Shown in pieces: positions 44,820 to 55,882 of a DNA stretch of 64,000 bases (positions within the stretch are counted from its first letter, which is position 1; the number at the start of each line of letters is the position of its first letter). Position numbers and translations under genes: made by a program. Under the pieces are notes generated by a model that saw only the letters and a program-made list of their open reading frames with translations, was not told the origin of the DNA and ran no database searches. Source of the stretch: Bemisia tabaci (lineage: Eukaryota; Arthropoda; Insecta; Hemiptera; Aleyrodidae); assembly GCF_918797505.1 (NCBI RefSeq), contig NC_092796.1, forward strand, positions 58,062,851 to 58,126,850, in the 5' to 3' direction.

Positions 44820-45716
44820 TAGAGGGGAAGGGGGGTCAAAGTTAAAACTTCAAACTGGCATAACTCGTGAACGGCTAGTTGTAAAGAGATGATCTTAGTC
44901 TCAAAATTTAGAAAAAACCACCAACTTTAACATGATGATGACAAAATTGGTACCGTTTCAGATCACTCCTAGACAAAATCATTCGTCAAAAATGACAAGA
45001 TCAGGATAAATGATTGATATGCAATGGATACAGGGGAATCAAAGTTTTCGATCATAAAAAAATGCAACAGTTCTCTCGGTATAAATAAGAGGAAAAAAGA
45101 GGAGCTGCTAATAAAATCGTACCATTTGAGCTTTTTAAAAAATGTAAGTCCATCCTAGAGAAACGATTTGAAACAGAGTCATGATTTCTTAAAGTTGATG
45201 CAGCGAGCGTCAGCAGAGGCTAGTCCTGTAACATTCATATTTCTCGATATTTTCTTATTTTTTAATAATTTTCTTAGGGAATGAGCTATTGGGATATCGC
45301 AATTCGTGGTCGGTTTGGGGGCATGGGTGCTATTTGGGACTCGGAACAAACCAGGTTCTAGTGCACCTCACCCATTTTGAAAAATCATATCTCTCCTCCA
45401 ACTTGTTTCCCGAGGATGAACTTGTGCTTGTTTTAAAGCTTAAACGGTCTCCTTTCGGCAGGAAATATTTTTGTTACTTTTAACTGCGAATCCCTCAACG
45501 TCACAGCTGAAAGTGTGAAAATATGAAAATTTGAATTACGGCAACGTGGCAGCAATGGCTAGAATTTTCAAAATGGACCAATTTTTTAAACATTGCCTGA
45601 AAGCTGGTGGTATTTTCTAAATTTGGAGACCAAGATCACCTGTCTACAACAAACCATTAGCGAGATATGCGAGTTTAAATTGTTTTACTTAGACTCCCCT
45701 CCCCCTCCCCCCCTGA
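44820..45716. mobile_element. Old diverged foldback element
   Basis: 44820-44960 is a diverged reverse complement of 45575-45716: CTGGCATAACTCG against CGAGATATGCGAG, GATGATCTTAGTCTC against GAGACCAAGATCACC, and G-rich against C-rich ends. The boundaries and target are unclear. Confidence 0.5.
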
Positions 45717-45946
45717 TTGTCCGAGTTCAAAAATCGCCAGTGTTTTGGACTCGAGAGGTAATTCTCTATCAACTCTGAAAATATTTCGAAGATCAGGCCA
45801 AGGTTGAAAAAGGCAAATCTTTGTTTACATTCCGAAGAAGCAAAATCGTGAATTCTGACTTTGAATGAGCGAACTTGTTTGTGTGCGTTTCATGTGCGTG
45901 TGTGTTAGTGACTACGCGCTCAGAGAGTAACGAGTGCGTGATCATA

Positions 45947-46085
45947 TGGACTACATTTTGCAATTAGGAACTATAAATTGTGCCTCAGTTTAAAACCATC
46001 GTATGTACCATTAGTTTCTCTATCCAGATGAGTGCTTTTACAGATGGGTCGGAAGTTATAGCTCCGAATTGCAAAATGAAGTCCA
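45947..46085. mobile_element. TIR element, TGGACTRCATTTTGCAA family
   Basis: 139 bp with ends TGGACTACATTTTGCAATTA and TTGCAAAATGAAGTCCA, both flanked by TA. A near-equal-length copy is at 49220. The GGAACTATAA and TTATAGCTCC blocks pair. Confidence 0.75.
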
Positions 46086-46258
46086 TATGAGCATTATCGG
46101 GCTACGCGCCGCGCCCCGCGCCGCGCCGTCGCTAAGTAGTCACCAGAGACCTCTATTCAATGTCTTTGCCAGAGACTCTGCGGAAAACTAAATTCGGCGA
46201 TAGTACTCCATTGCAGTGTTTCAAAATTGCTGCTGCTATTTTATTTTTTTGAAGAGGA

Positions 46259-46805
46259 CATGGGCGGAAATAGGGGGGGGGGGCAGGGGGCCCGCCTTCC
46301 CCCACAATGCTGCTCGGCCCCTTCCAAAAATGTCACGGACCCAAGCTACTAATTAACTTTGAGGTAAAAGGCATATGGAATGTAATAATTATGGGCTTAA
46401 TCCTATAATGCAATCGATCAAAGATGTCAGAAAAATGAAAATTACTTGCTAAGAGAGCAGCTTCCTCCGAGTAAGGAACATGGAATGCAGTTTGACTGTA
46501 TCCGGTTGTGGTTTTTAGCGCACTTTCGTGCAATACTTGTTTTCATGAGAGTTAAATTAAGATAAATTCAATTAAAACCCACAATAAGATATGATATTTT
46601 TTAAAAAAAAGTCAGCAAAATTTCTGTCATCTATAATATTTAATTCCATTTAATTTGTCGTTGAGAATGGCTTTAAATTGCTCCCAAGACGTTCTAATTT
46701 TCAAAAATTTTCCGGGGGAGTCCCCGCAGACTCCCTTCAGTCCAAGTCATGTATCCTTCTGTGCCCCCCCCCCCCCCACAAAAAAAATTCCTAGTTCCGC
46801 CCATG
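46259..46805. mobile_element. TIR element with 8-bp target duplication, CATGGGCGGAA ends
   Basis: 547 bp with ends CATGGGCGGAAATAG and CTAGTTCCGCCCATG and a perfect duplication GAAGAGGA (46251-46258 and 46806-46813). Long G-run and C-run lie just inside the two ends. Non-coding; a hAT-like target size. Confidence 0.85.
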
Positions 46806-46813
46806 GAAGAGGA

Positions 46814-47260
46814 TCAAGCTAACGTACCATTAGCTTGAAATCCATACAGAATTTTTTGTCGACAGAGAAGAAAAATAAAGGATATTTTCAAGAAATTTCG
46901 TTGGCTAGTTTTAGAGAGAAAAAATGAAGTATGACAGGAAGGCTGCAACGGCAAATAACAAAGAAATAATAAAATAGCAAGTATAAAAATAAAAAATATT
47001 TTCGATTGAGACGTTGCAGTGACCCGCTCACATCTAGATATCTAGAAGAAAACCAACTCAGTATCAGTTTCTCTGAAAATTTTTATGGATTTTTTCCCTC
47101 CGATCGAAATGTCCACGAAGAAATCAGAATAATTTTTGTCCATTATATTCTTTAAAAGTTATGAAATCTTAGCGGAGGTTTCGAAGAGTGGAAACTAAGC
47201 TATGCGTTTTGCAACCATTAACAGCCATCGATATGCATTCTCGTTGTCCATGTTTTACAT
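46814..47260. other. No supported gene
   Basis: AT-rich DNA. GACAGGAAGGCTGCAACGGC at 46933 hints at a fragment of the family at 24138. Confidence 0.4.
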
Positions 47261-48340
47261 CAGAGATAACTTCAGGAGATGACCCCCCAGAGAAAATCTG
47301 AGTTCGAATTCAGTTTCAGCTCATCAAATTCGTCAGGATTCGACATTTCCACCACCGGATGTATGAATAAATCGGCCCGGCAGAAACGATTTCTGAATTC
47401 TGTGCAGTGGAAAGATATTGCGAACAGGGCTCATCCTGTAGTGGGGAAGGTCTGTCGAGCCCGCTGAAAATCTTCCCCTCCCCCCGTCACCGCCGCCAGC
47501 GCCCCTCCATCTACGCTCCCAGTCCCTGCTCCTTCGAGGAGCTCGAGTCACAGTCGCCGAGAAAACGTCAGCCTAGTCGCGTGGTCGTCGCGTGTCGCTC
47601 AACCGTTCACACACATTTTGCTGCTAAAATCTCTCAACTTCACATCTGTTCTTGAGTATTTCGCTTTTCAAACATCGTACTAGTCTTTCCTACGAATTTT
47701 CGATAAGATTTCGAAGGAATTGTGTCGCGTTTCGTGAAAAGTAAGCGATCGTAATGAACCGGCAGAATTGGTTTCCTTCCTCCGCGGCGGTTTCGTGTAA
47801 GTGTGTGGTCGGAATTTGATGTGTTTCCCGTGAAAAGTTTCGCTCGTAATCTCGCCGTGACGGTAATTTTCAGCACGTGTATGAACGATTCATGTGTTAA
47901 CGGAACTTGATATGTACACTTTTGATCTCGCCTTTAATCTCTACGTGAAATTAACTTATGGTGCGTGAAATTTCGAAAATGTGTGAACTATTCGTGAATG
48001 TCGTGATTCGGTCGTGTGTTTCGGGACTTTGGACATTATCTCGTGTTTCTGATGGATTGAAAATTTGGCCCATGCAATTGTCTCTGTTTCAACTTGGTTT
48101 GGCTGGTTCTGGATCAAGGTTTGAGATACATTTCGTACATACTTCTGATTTAAATTCTGCCCATTTATTGAATCATTTATCATTGTTCATGTCTCAACGT
48201 GTTAGACGTATTGAATTGAATCTTAATTTATTTCCTCTCTTATTTATCTGTTCTTTCCCCCCTCCTTTTTGTCTTCATAGCGTGCTTTTGACCGTTTCCC
48301 ATCGAAAATTCTGGTACTCTTACCGAACGTAGTTGAATTG
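47261..48340 (+). promoter_or_regulatory. Candidate promoter / 5' exon region
   Basis: Locally GC- and CpG-rich at 47450-47600, free of recognised transposons, and followed by a good donor-like GTAAGTGTG at 47798. This would fit a plus-strand non-coding first exon. An ORF at 47279-47467 (GFDISTTGCMNKSARQK) is possible coding but unrecognised. The call is inference from composition only. Confidence 0.25.
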
Positions 48341-49219
48341 GCGAAGTAGCTGCTGTGGTCGACGTTTAAATTTTTGTTTCGCACTTTAGCGATGCTGGGT
48401 AGGAAATTTCTTATTTCCCTTCAGGGATTTTCTGTGCAGTAGGTACGTTGTACTATCATTTTTGGAGCGAGAAAAATCGCATGAAAAATATTTGATTGAT
48501 CCAGTGCCTAGTTTCGAAGCTTCCATTGGCCCTTTTTTTCGCAGGAGAGTTCCTTTCGAAGGCCGAAGTTTCCTCGAAGTCTGAAAGAAATTTTCAAGGA
48601 AATGCATTCTCCGGTTTCTTAGAGAATTTTGAGAATATTCACATGTCCTCTTTTCAAAATTTGTTCTGCTCCAGGCAGAGAAAACCAGTAAAAACTGTCG
48701 GTAAAATTGGTCAGTTTTCACCTTGATTGCTCTTGTCGTTTGACGCTGAAACCAACATTCCGCGAAAATTATTTCAAGTTAAGCATGTCTTCTTATCCAT
48801 CCCGCTTATCCTCAACAGTAGGAAACTCCACCATTTGTATAAGAAACTGGTTGTACCCACGTTTCTCAAATTCTGTGGCAATTCTGCTCACGATAACTAA
48901 GGCTATCTGTATTACTTTTTGTCAGCTTTTTCATAGATGAGACTCCCTAACCACGTATTTTGGTTTGCGACGTTGCGGACCTCCTGTTATATTTTATTCC
49001 TTAAATGGAAAACAACTCAACAATAATGCTTAAAAAGTCCCATAGATCCTCTTCTTTGTGCGAGGAAAATTCTTTAAATAAAAGTTCAAGGAACATCGTC
49101 AATTTCTTCTCTGTAAAAAAAAAAATTCATTAGTACTTAGCGGAGATTTTGAAACACCGCTAACGAGATTAGTTAATTAGCCTTAATCAGAGATTTATGC
49201 ATTTTTCGACTAAAGCAAT
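48341..49219. other. No supported gene; decayed MITE at its end
   Basis: Unassigned DNA up to about 48960. 48960-49170 resembles the family at 24138 in decayed form (TTTGCGACGTTGCGGACCTC; AACACCGCTAACGAGATTAG). Confidence 0.45.
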
Positions 49220-49360
49220 TGGACTGCATTTTGCAATTTGGACCTATGAATTCCGACCCGGTTTAAAAACAACGTATGCACCATTAGTTTCCCTATGTAC
49301 GTAAGTGTTTTTTTTAAGATGAGCCAGAATTTATAGCTCCAAATTGCAAAATGCAGTCCA
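49220..49360. mobile_element. TIR element, TGGACTRCATTTTGCAA family
   Basis: 141 bp with ends TGGACTGCATTTTGCAATTT and AAATTGCAAAATGCAGTCCA, and the same internal ACCATTAGTTTCCCTAT block as the copy at 45947. Confidence 0.8.
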
Positions 49361-49598
49361 ATTGAGACAGAAAATTCCTGACTCCTTGGTCTAGATCAAT
49401 TATTAGATCAGAGTAAAATAGAGAGAGCTGATGAAAGAGGAGAGACTTAGTTTCAGCACAAGTACTCAAAGTAAGTTTCCCGCCCAAATCCATTGGGACT
49501 CGTTTCAGCAAAGGTACACGAAGAGAGTTTCCCGCCAGAATTGAATGAAAGGCTGATGAGGCAACATTGAAGTGTTCCACAGTTTTGTTCAGGATCGG

Positions 49599-49784
49599 TG
49601 TTGGAATATGAGGAAAAAGGAGACAAATTACGATCTGCTTACGAACTGGTTTATTCGTCGCCCATCGCTGGGGCGGTTATCAACGCAACTGACAAAAACG
49701 ATATTGAGGATTGAAGATTCACAAACAGGAAAAGTTACATAATCATTGAGGTCGATGCACGATATAGATTTAGATAAGTCAACA
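49599..49784 (-). repeat. copia 3' LTR
   Basis: 186 bp, TGTTG...CAACA. On the minus strand GACGAATAAACC supplies an AATAAA signal. Identical by eye to 55692-55877. Confidence 0.95.
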
Positions 49785-49797
49785 TGCCTCCCTGATT
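49785..49797 (-). promoter_or_regulatory. copia polypurine tract candidate
   Basis: On the minus strand CAGGGAGGCATG directly precedes the 3' LTR, the expected place for plus-strand priming. A similar AATCAGGGAGGCA occurs about 310 bp upstream at 50091-50103. Confidence 0.55.
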
Positions 49798-50110
49798 TTT
49801 AGGAACTGAAAAATCAGATAATTATTTCATTACAAAATATATCAAGTACATCCTACATTAATCGATAATATTTATATACTACTTATATCTACACTACCCT
49901 CCCTGGCGCCAGGTTTATACCTACACATATAATATTACAGATCTGCAACATAAATAATAATTGGGGAAGTGGATTCTGAACCATATAAAAAAAAATTGCT
50001 CAAATCACGAATAAGTAAATAGAAAAGAGAAAATATACTTTTATTTTGACTTGCAAATTTTCCAACAAATGAGTGAGACACTGGCCAGGTGCCTCCCTGA
50101 TTTGAGGAAT

Positions 50111-50856
50111 TTAACATAATGACAACTTTTCTCTCAATTTTTCAAATTGAAATTTGCCCAGTGGTTTAGTCAAAATGTCCGCCGGGTTTTCCTTACCACT
50201 TATTTTCTTGATTTCGATTTCCTTTTTATTTACATAGTCTGTGACAAAATGAAATCGGATATCGATATGTTTTGATCGTTTCGTAAACCGTCCATTTAAT
50301 GCTATGTCTTTTGCGCCCTTGTTGTCTTCCATAATTTGGACTGGGATCGGAAAAGCAATGTTTAATTCTTTTAAAAGACCCATAAGGGGTAAAACCTCTG
50401 TAACTGTTTCAGACAGGGCATAAAATTCAGCATGCGTGCTGGCTAATGAGACTACTTTTTGTTTGGTTGACTTCCATAAAATAGGCGTTTCATTAATGCA
50501 TAAGAGTGAACCGGTTGTTGATTTTCGATCAATGATATCTGACCCATGGTCGGAGTCCGAAAAGGCTGAAAATACAATTCCTTTCGGATTATATTTATAT
50601 GTGAGGCTTAAATGACGAGTATCATACACGTAACGTAAGACACGTAACGCATATTTGAAATGAGTCTCTGAACAACAATTTTGAAAGCGGGACAAGTAAT
50701 TTACACAAAATGAGATATCTGGACGTGAGCCATTTGCAATATATAAGAGAGTTCCGATGATATTTCTGTAGTTTAAAGAAAAATTTGGTAATTCAGAAGG
50801 AATCACTTTTAGATTTTCCTCCATAGGAGTCCTGACCGGCTTACTATCTATGACAT
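50111..50856 (-). pseudogene. copia pol, C-terminal part (RT end and RNase H)
   Basis: Open frame of about 248 codons from the foldback junction to the stop. It contains the post-RT motif GTLLYIANGSRPDISF and RNase H with FSDSDHGSD, STHAEFYALSE, MEDNKGA and KHIDIRFHFVTD, the copia-type catalytic layout. No stop or frameshift is seen within it. It is cut off from the rest of pol by the foldback; removing the insert and one TTAA copy would leave both halves in the same frame. The first ATG within it (50822-50824) is internal, not a natural start. Confidence 0.92.
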
Positions 50857-50859
50857 TAA

Positions 50860-52800
50860 AGAGGTGTGTGAAAAAACGGCCAAAAATGCCTCAAGGCATT
50901 TTCGAATTTTGATCACTTGGGGTGATACAGTAGCTTCCCAGACGCCCAAAACCGGTCGCCGTTTTGCTTAGAAGCGCCGGGTTGCGACGTTGCCATTTTT
51001 TAAAGTGGAAACCTTTAAAAATTCATATCTCCGCCGCATCTCAACCGATTTCAATGAACTTTTTTTTAAAATGTTCCTCTTAAATAGAGCTTTCTAGTGG
51101 TATATAGTTTTCTGGGGTTTACTTGGCTTTAAGTGGCACTTACGCGGTTTTAGCAGTTCTTGATAGACACAAAAATTTAGTTTTTATTTTACCACGATCG
51201 TGGAATCGACGGAATCTAAACAAAAACCAGTCTAAATGAAAGTTCAGATTCTCACCTTTCTAACGAGCACAAGATCATCCCGGGGAAACGTTTAGTTTCC
51301 GAGATATGACCGCTCAAAGTTGGTCACATGCGCTTTTGCGCAATGTGAATGCGCCTTATCACTAAGTCATTCGCGAACTGGGGGTCCCTTATGTTCAATT
51401 TACGTTGAAATAATTACACAGAGCAGTAAGGTGTACAACACGGGCCGTATTTTCACCTTCGGCTGCTGATGTGCGACGTTGCCATTTTTTTAAGTGAAAA
51501 CTCTTAAAAATGCATAACTCCGCTGCATTTCAACCGATTTCAATGAACTTTTTTTTAAAATGTTCCTCTTAAATAGAGCTTTCTAATGGTATTTAGATCT
51601 CTGGATTTTATTGACTTTAGGGCGGCACTTAGGTCGTTTATATGGTTCTTTGCAGAGATTTTTCATATAAAAAATAGTGATGCTATTTTTTATTTTTTAT
51701 TTTTTTTATTTTTTTTTTTCCGCTGGTTGTGGGAGGGTTTGAAATGGCAAAATTTAAAAGAAAGAACTTTGAAAAAAGGGATTCTTTTAATCACTATTCT
51801 TACGTGTACAAACATTGAAAGCGACGCTCTCATTGTACAAGAGAAGTTGGTGTTGTTAATTTACCAAGATTTTTGCATTATACTTTAAGCGATGGTGATC
51901 TTCCGATCTAGTTTGAATGTTAAAAAAAATCGGGTGAAATACAGACCCCCTTCCGAAAAAAAAGGAAAAAAAAATAGCGACACAATTATTTATATGAAAA
52001 ATCTCTGCAAATAACCATATAAACGACCTAAGTGCCGCCCTAAAGTCAATAAAATCCAGAGATCTAAATACCATTAGAAAGCTCTATTTAAGAGGAACAT
52101 TTTAAAAAAAAGTTCATTGAAATCGGTTGAAATGCAGCGGAGTTATGCATTTTTAAGAGTTTTCACTTAAAAAAATGGCAACGTCGCACATCAGCAGCCG
52201 AAGGTGAAAATACGGCCCGTGTTGTACACCTTACTGCTCTGTGTAATTATTTCAACGTAAATTGAACATAAGGGACCCCCAGTTCGCGAATGACTTAGTG
52301 ATAAGGCGCATTCACATTGCGCAAAAGCGCATGTGACCAACTTTGAGCGGTCATATCTCGGAAACTAAACGTTTCCCCGGGATGATCTTGTGCTCGTTAG
52401 AAAGGTGAGAATCTGAACTTTCATTTAGACTGGTTTTTGTTTAGATTCCGTCGATTCCACGATCGTGGTAAAATAAAAACTAAATTTTTGTGTCTATCAA
52501 GAACTGCTAAAACCGCGTAAGTGCCACTTAAAGCCAAGTAAACCCCAGAAAACTATATACCACTAGAAAGCTCTATTTAAGAGGAACATTTTAAAAAAAA
52601 GTTCATTGAAATCGGTTGAGATGCGGCGGAGATATGAATTTTTAAAGGTTTCCACTTTAAAAAATGGCAACGTCGCAACCCGGCGCTTCTAAGCAAAACG
52701 GCGACCGGTTTTGGGCGTCTGGGAAGCTACTGTATCACCCCAAGTGATCAAAATTCGAAAATGCCTTGAGGCATTTTTGGCCGTTTTTTCACACACCTCT
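50860..52800. mobile_element. TTAA-flanked foldback element inside copia pol
   Basis: 1941 bp between TTAA copies at 50856-50859 and 52801-52804. The ends are AGAGGTGTGTGAAAAAACGG and its exact complement. Arms of about 830 bp (50860-51690 and 51970-52800) are almost perfectly complementary, with a loop of about 280 bp. Each arm holds two copies of a ~190-bp repeat starting GCGACGTTGCCATTTTT. ORFs at 51586 and 51856 are mirror translations of the arms. No transposase. TTAA targets suggest piggyBac- or Sola3-like mobilisation; the terminal sequence does not settle it. Confidence 0.9.
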
Positions 52801-54590
52801 TTAATGGCAGACTTTTCAATGAAATTTCTTTGATTAATTGCAAGAGTTTTATTCCGCTTGTTCCTGAAAATTTGTAATCCTAGATAGATTTCGGGCTCTC
52901 CTAAATCAGTCATATCAAAATTATCCATCAGTAATTTCTTAACATTTTGGACACTTGTTAAATTTTCACTTAAAATTAACACGTCATCAACAAAGAACAG
53001 TACAAGCACCTTGGATTTATTTACCTTTAAATAATAAAGACAGCAGTCGTAATTTGACCTTATGAAAGCATTATTAGTCATAAAAGTGTTAACATGGTCG
53101 TACCAGTCTCGTGGCGATTCTCTGAGCCCATATAATGCCTTTTCTAGTTTTAATATTACATTTTGGTTTATTTCTGAACCCTTAGGGGGTTTAATGTATA
53201 CATTTGATTTTACTTGACTATTCAGAAATGCGGATTTGAAATCTAGCTGATGAAGGTGCCAGTTAAATTGATTTGCTAAAGATAATAGTAGCTTAACAGT
53301 GCTCAATCTTGCAACTGGGGAATAAAGCTGCTCGTTATCATTGGAGCTTTGTTGAAATCCTCTCGCAACTAATCTCGCTTTGTAAGTTCCATCTGTTTTG
53401 ATTCTGAATAGCCATTTCGTCTCAATAATATCAGTAATTTGAGACTGATTTTTCGCAATAGACCAAGTGTTGTTTTTCTTTAAATTTGTCAACTCCTCGT
53501 TAATTGCTACTTGCCATTTAAGTTTTTCGGGACTCGCAAGAGCTTGTTCAAAATTTTCAGGGATTATAACACTACACGTGTTAGCAAAAATGGGATCCTC
53601 AATTAATCTACGAGGAGCTGTAAGAGTCTGTCTATTTCTGAGGTTGGGAGGTTCAGGTGGATTAATTATTTGTTCCGGCGTGTGAAATTGTTCTTGCTGT
53701 AACATTTCATCATTATTGTGAATACTATCACCAACATTTATGAGAGGGTTTTCGGTATTAAAGGTTGCGTACTGGTCATTGAGTGTTAAATTTTCACTAG
53801 AGTGCTCGGTCTCTTTAATACATTTTTCAGGTTCTTCTATGAAGATTACGTTTCTAGAAACGATCACTTTGTTTGATTTAGAGATCTTTATAAAATATCC
53901 CATATCAGCATATCCTATTAATTGACCTGATTCTGCTTTATTACATAGTTTGTTCTGACGTTTTTCATCTGGAATTCTTACAAAAACTTTGGTTCCAAAG
54001 GGCTTTAAATTTGAAAAATTTGGCCTTTTATTCATAAAAATTTCGTACGGTGTTTTACACAATTTCGTATTAGCTAATGCCCTGTTATGTAAATACACTG
54101 CTGTTTTAACACAATATGGCCAAAAGTAATTTGATAAATTGGCTTCTAACAAAAGACATCTTACTTTATCCATAATAGTCCTATTAAACCTCTCTGCCAC
54201 ACCGTTTAATTGATGACAATACGGTGGGCAAGGTTGTAAATAAATTCCCTTACTTTTTACAAAATTCGAGAAGTTTTTATTAATATATTCTGTTCCGTTA
54301 TCACAGCGAAGAACTTTGATGAATTTACCGGTTATATTTTCTACAAAATTAGTATATTCTATGAAGGTATTTATTACTTGATCTTTGCTAGGGATACAAA
54401 ATGAAACAGCAAATTTTGAGAAATCATCAATAAAGCTAACAATATACTTGCCATTACTTACACCTGCTGGTAATGGTCCTATTAAGTCAGAATGCACAAT
54501 TTCCAGGATATCATTGGCTCTAGATCTTGAATCTCGGTACTTGAGATTATTCATTTTAGCTTTAATGCAAGTTTCACATCTCGTGAAGGT
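52801..54590 (-). pseudogene. copia pol, N-terminal part (integrase and reverse transcriptase)
   Basis: About 600 authentic codons. CETCIKAK is the CC half of the integrase zinc-binding region. The integrase core shows HSDLIGPL, RCDNGTEY and NGVAERFNRT with D-D-E spacing of 61 and 35 residues. The reverse transcriptase shows HQLDFKSAFLN, KALYGLRESPRDWY and FFVDDVLIL. The frame is open up to the foldback and then runs 37 codons into it. The protease, the gag zinc knuckle and the HH half of the integrase motif are missing upstream. The 80 or so codons upstream of CETC in the same frame are a shadow of gag. Confidence 0.92.
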
Positions 54591-55509
54591 CTTCTGGAGT
54601 TTCGGGAGTCCATCGGCTTTGTGCGTTTGTATTGTAGACATTTGGTCCTTGATTTTGATACCAGTCTCTTCTCCCTTGATTGCCGTTGCCTCTTGTGCGA
54701 AAATTTCCTCTCCATCTACTGCCTCTTCTGTTAGGCCTGCTTCCGTTTCGTCCTCTCCAGTTTGAATTTCCTCTCCAGTTTGAATTTCCTCTCCAGTTTG
54801 AATTTCCTCTCCAGTTTGAATTTTGCCAATTTGAATTTGCCTGGCCACTGTGTTGTTTGAAGGGTCCTGCTCTTCCCCTCTGATTGTTTCCTCGGATGTA
54901 GAAAGAATTTAGTTGATGAGTCACTTCATCAACACTTGAACATTGCTCGTTCCTCAGAAATGCAGCTTGGATTTTCGTTTTAACGTATTCAGTGTTACGA
55001 TTATCCTCGTCCACTGAATCAAGAAGATCATTGATATAGAAGAGAGATTTTGGCAAAGCCAATAGTAAATACTGTAGTTTATCCTCTTCATTTATGGTTT
55101 CACCGGTATCACTTAAGTTGTTAATTAATTTTTCAAATTTATTGAAAAATTCCTCCGGTTTATCAGTTTCTTTGAGTTTAAGTTCAATTAACTTTTGTTT
55201 TGTTAATAATCTTCTAGATTGGCCTTTTGCTACAAAAGTATGTTCTAATTTCTCTAACATATCTTTGGGCTCCGTTAAATTCATAATATGCTCCAACTGA
55301 TGATTATCAATGGCTGATACAATGATATTCTTAGCTTTAATTTTCATGCTGGCCCAGTTTTGATCCGTTATTCCATCCGGTTTTTCATCACGTACAATAC
55401 ATTGGTTGCAGTTGTTCATTTCCAGTAAAAGTGTGATGCGAAATTTCCATTTTGAAAAATTCTTCCCACTAAATACGGGCACTTTTATTTTTGTGCCGTT
55501 ATTGGCCAT
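54574..55509 (-). CDS. copia gag, C-terminally truncated
   Basis: 311 codons from MANNGTK. The N-terminal part (VPVFSGKNFSKWKFRI) and the helical middle (FNKFEKLINNLSDTGE, LLLALPKS) match copia-type gag (UBN2/DUF4219-like). The basic tail has an NSNWRG repeat and many Arg-Gly pairs, an RNA-binding tail. A CCHC zinc knuckle is expected next but absent; the frame ends in EDLHEM and stop where pol sequence begins in another frame. Confidence 0.88.
   Translation of the reverse strand: MANNGTKIKVPVFSGKNFSKWKFRITLLLEMNNCNQCIVRDEKPDGITDQNWASMKIKAKNIIVSAIDNHQLEHIMNLTEPKDMLEKLEHTFVAKGQSRRLLTKQKLIELKLKETDKPEEFFNKFEKLINNLSDTGETINEEDKLQYLLLALPKSLFYINDLLDSVDEDNRNTEYVKTKIQAAFLRNEQCSSVDEVTHQLNSFYIRGNNQRGRAGPFKQHSGQANSNWQNSNWRGNSNWRGNSNWRGNSNWRGRNGSRPNRRGSRWRGNFRTRGNGNQGRRDWYQNQGPNVYNTNAQSRWTPETPEDLHEM
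54752..54826 (-). repeat. 18-bp tandem repeat in gag tail
   Basis: About four copies of CTCCAGTTTGAATTTCCT on the plus strand, encoding NSNWRG repeats on the minus strand. In the pol-side frame the same DNA reads IQTGEE repeats, which is a shadow. Confidence 0.85.
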
Positions 55510-55691
55510 ATTACGTTAGTTAAAAAAAAGAAGTTCAAAATAAGCACATATTTCACAGTTTGTACATTTTCGCGTCACGCACTTATTTCGCGCTGTATGC
55601 ATTTCCACGCTACGCACATATTACGCAGTTTTTAGATCTCCACGTGAAGCACTTCAACTTATTCAACTTTTTAAACCACGCTACGCTACCA
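55510..55691 (-). other. copia leader with possible primer-binding site
   Basis: Untranslated leader between 5' LTR and gag. On the minus strand TGGTAGCGTAGCGTGG (55676-55691) directly follows the LTR. TGGTAGC fits complementarity to the 3' end of an insect initiator-methionine tRNA, but the rest matches only in part. CACGCTACGC-like motifs recur in the leader. Confidence 0.6.
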
Positions 55692-55877
55692 TGTTGGAAT
55701 ATGAGGAAAAAGGAGACAAATTACGATCTGCTTACGAACTGGTTTATTCGTCGCCCATCGCTGGGGCGGTTATCAACGCAACTGACAAAAACGATATTGA
55801 GGATTGAAGATTCACAAACAGGAAAAGTTACATAATCATTGAGGTCGATGCACGATATAGATTTAGATAAGTCAACA
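55692..55877 (-). repeat. copia 5' LTR
   Basis: 186 bp, identical by eye to 49599-49784, followed on the plus strand by the ATCGG duplication. Confidence 0.95.
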
Positions 55878-55882
55878 ATCGG

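Larger units (their letters stand above)
49599..55877 (-). mobile_element. Ty1/copia LTR retrotransposon, complete ends, disrupted interior
   Basis: 6279 bp on the minus strand. The two 186-bp LTRs look identical, begin TGTTG and end CAACA, and are flanked by a perfect 5-bp duplication ATCGG (49594-49598 and 55878-55882). Gene order integrase, reverse transcriptase, RNase H defines copia. A foldback element (50860-52800) splits pol, and the gag-pol junction appears deleted. Without the foldback the element would be about 4.33 kb, shorter than a typical 5-kb copia. Identical LTRs imply a recent insertion, and the foldback is more recent still. Confidence 0.95.

Noticed and set aside
51586..52074. 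Two ORFs sharing MVFRSLDFIDFRAALRS
   Set aside because: They are the same sequence read from the two mirrored arms of the foldback element, with no conserved domain.
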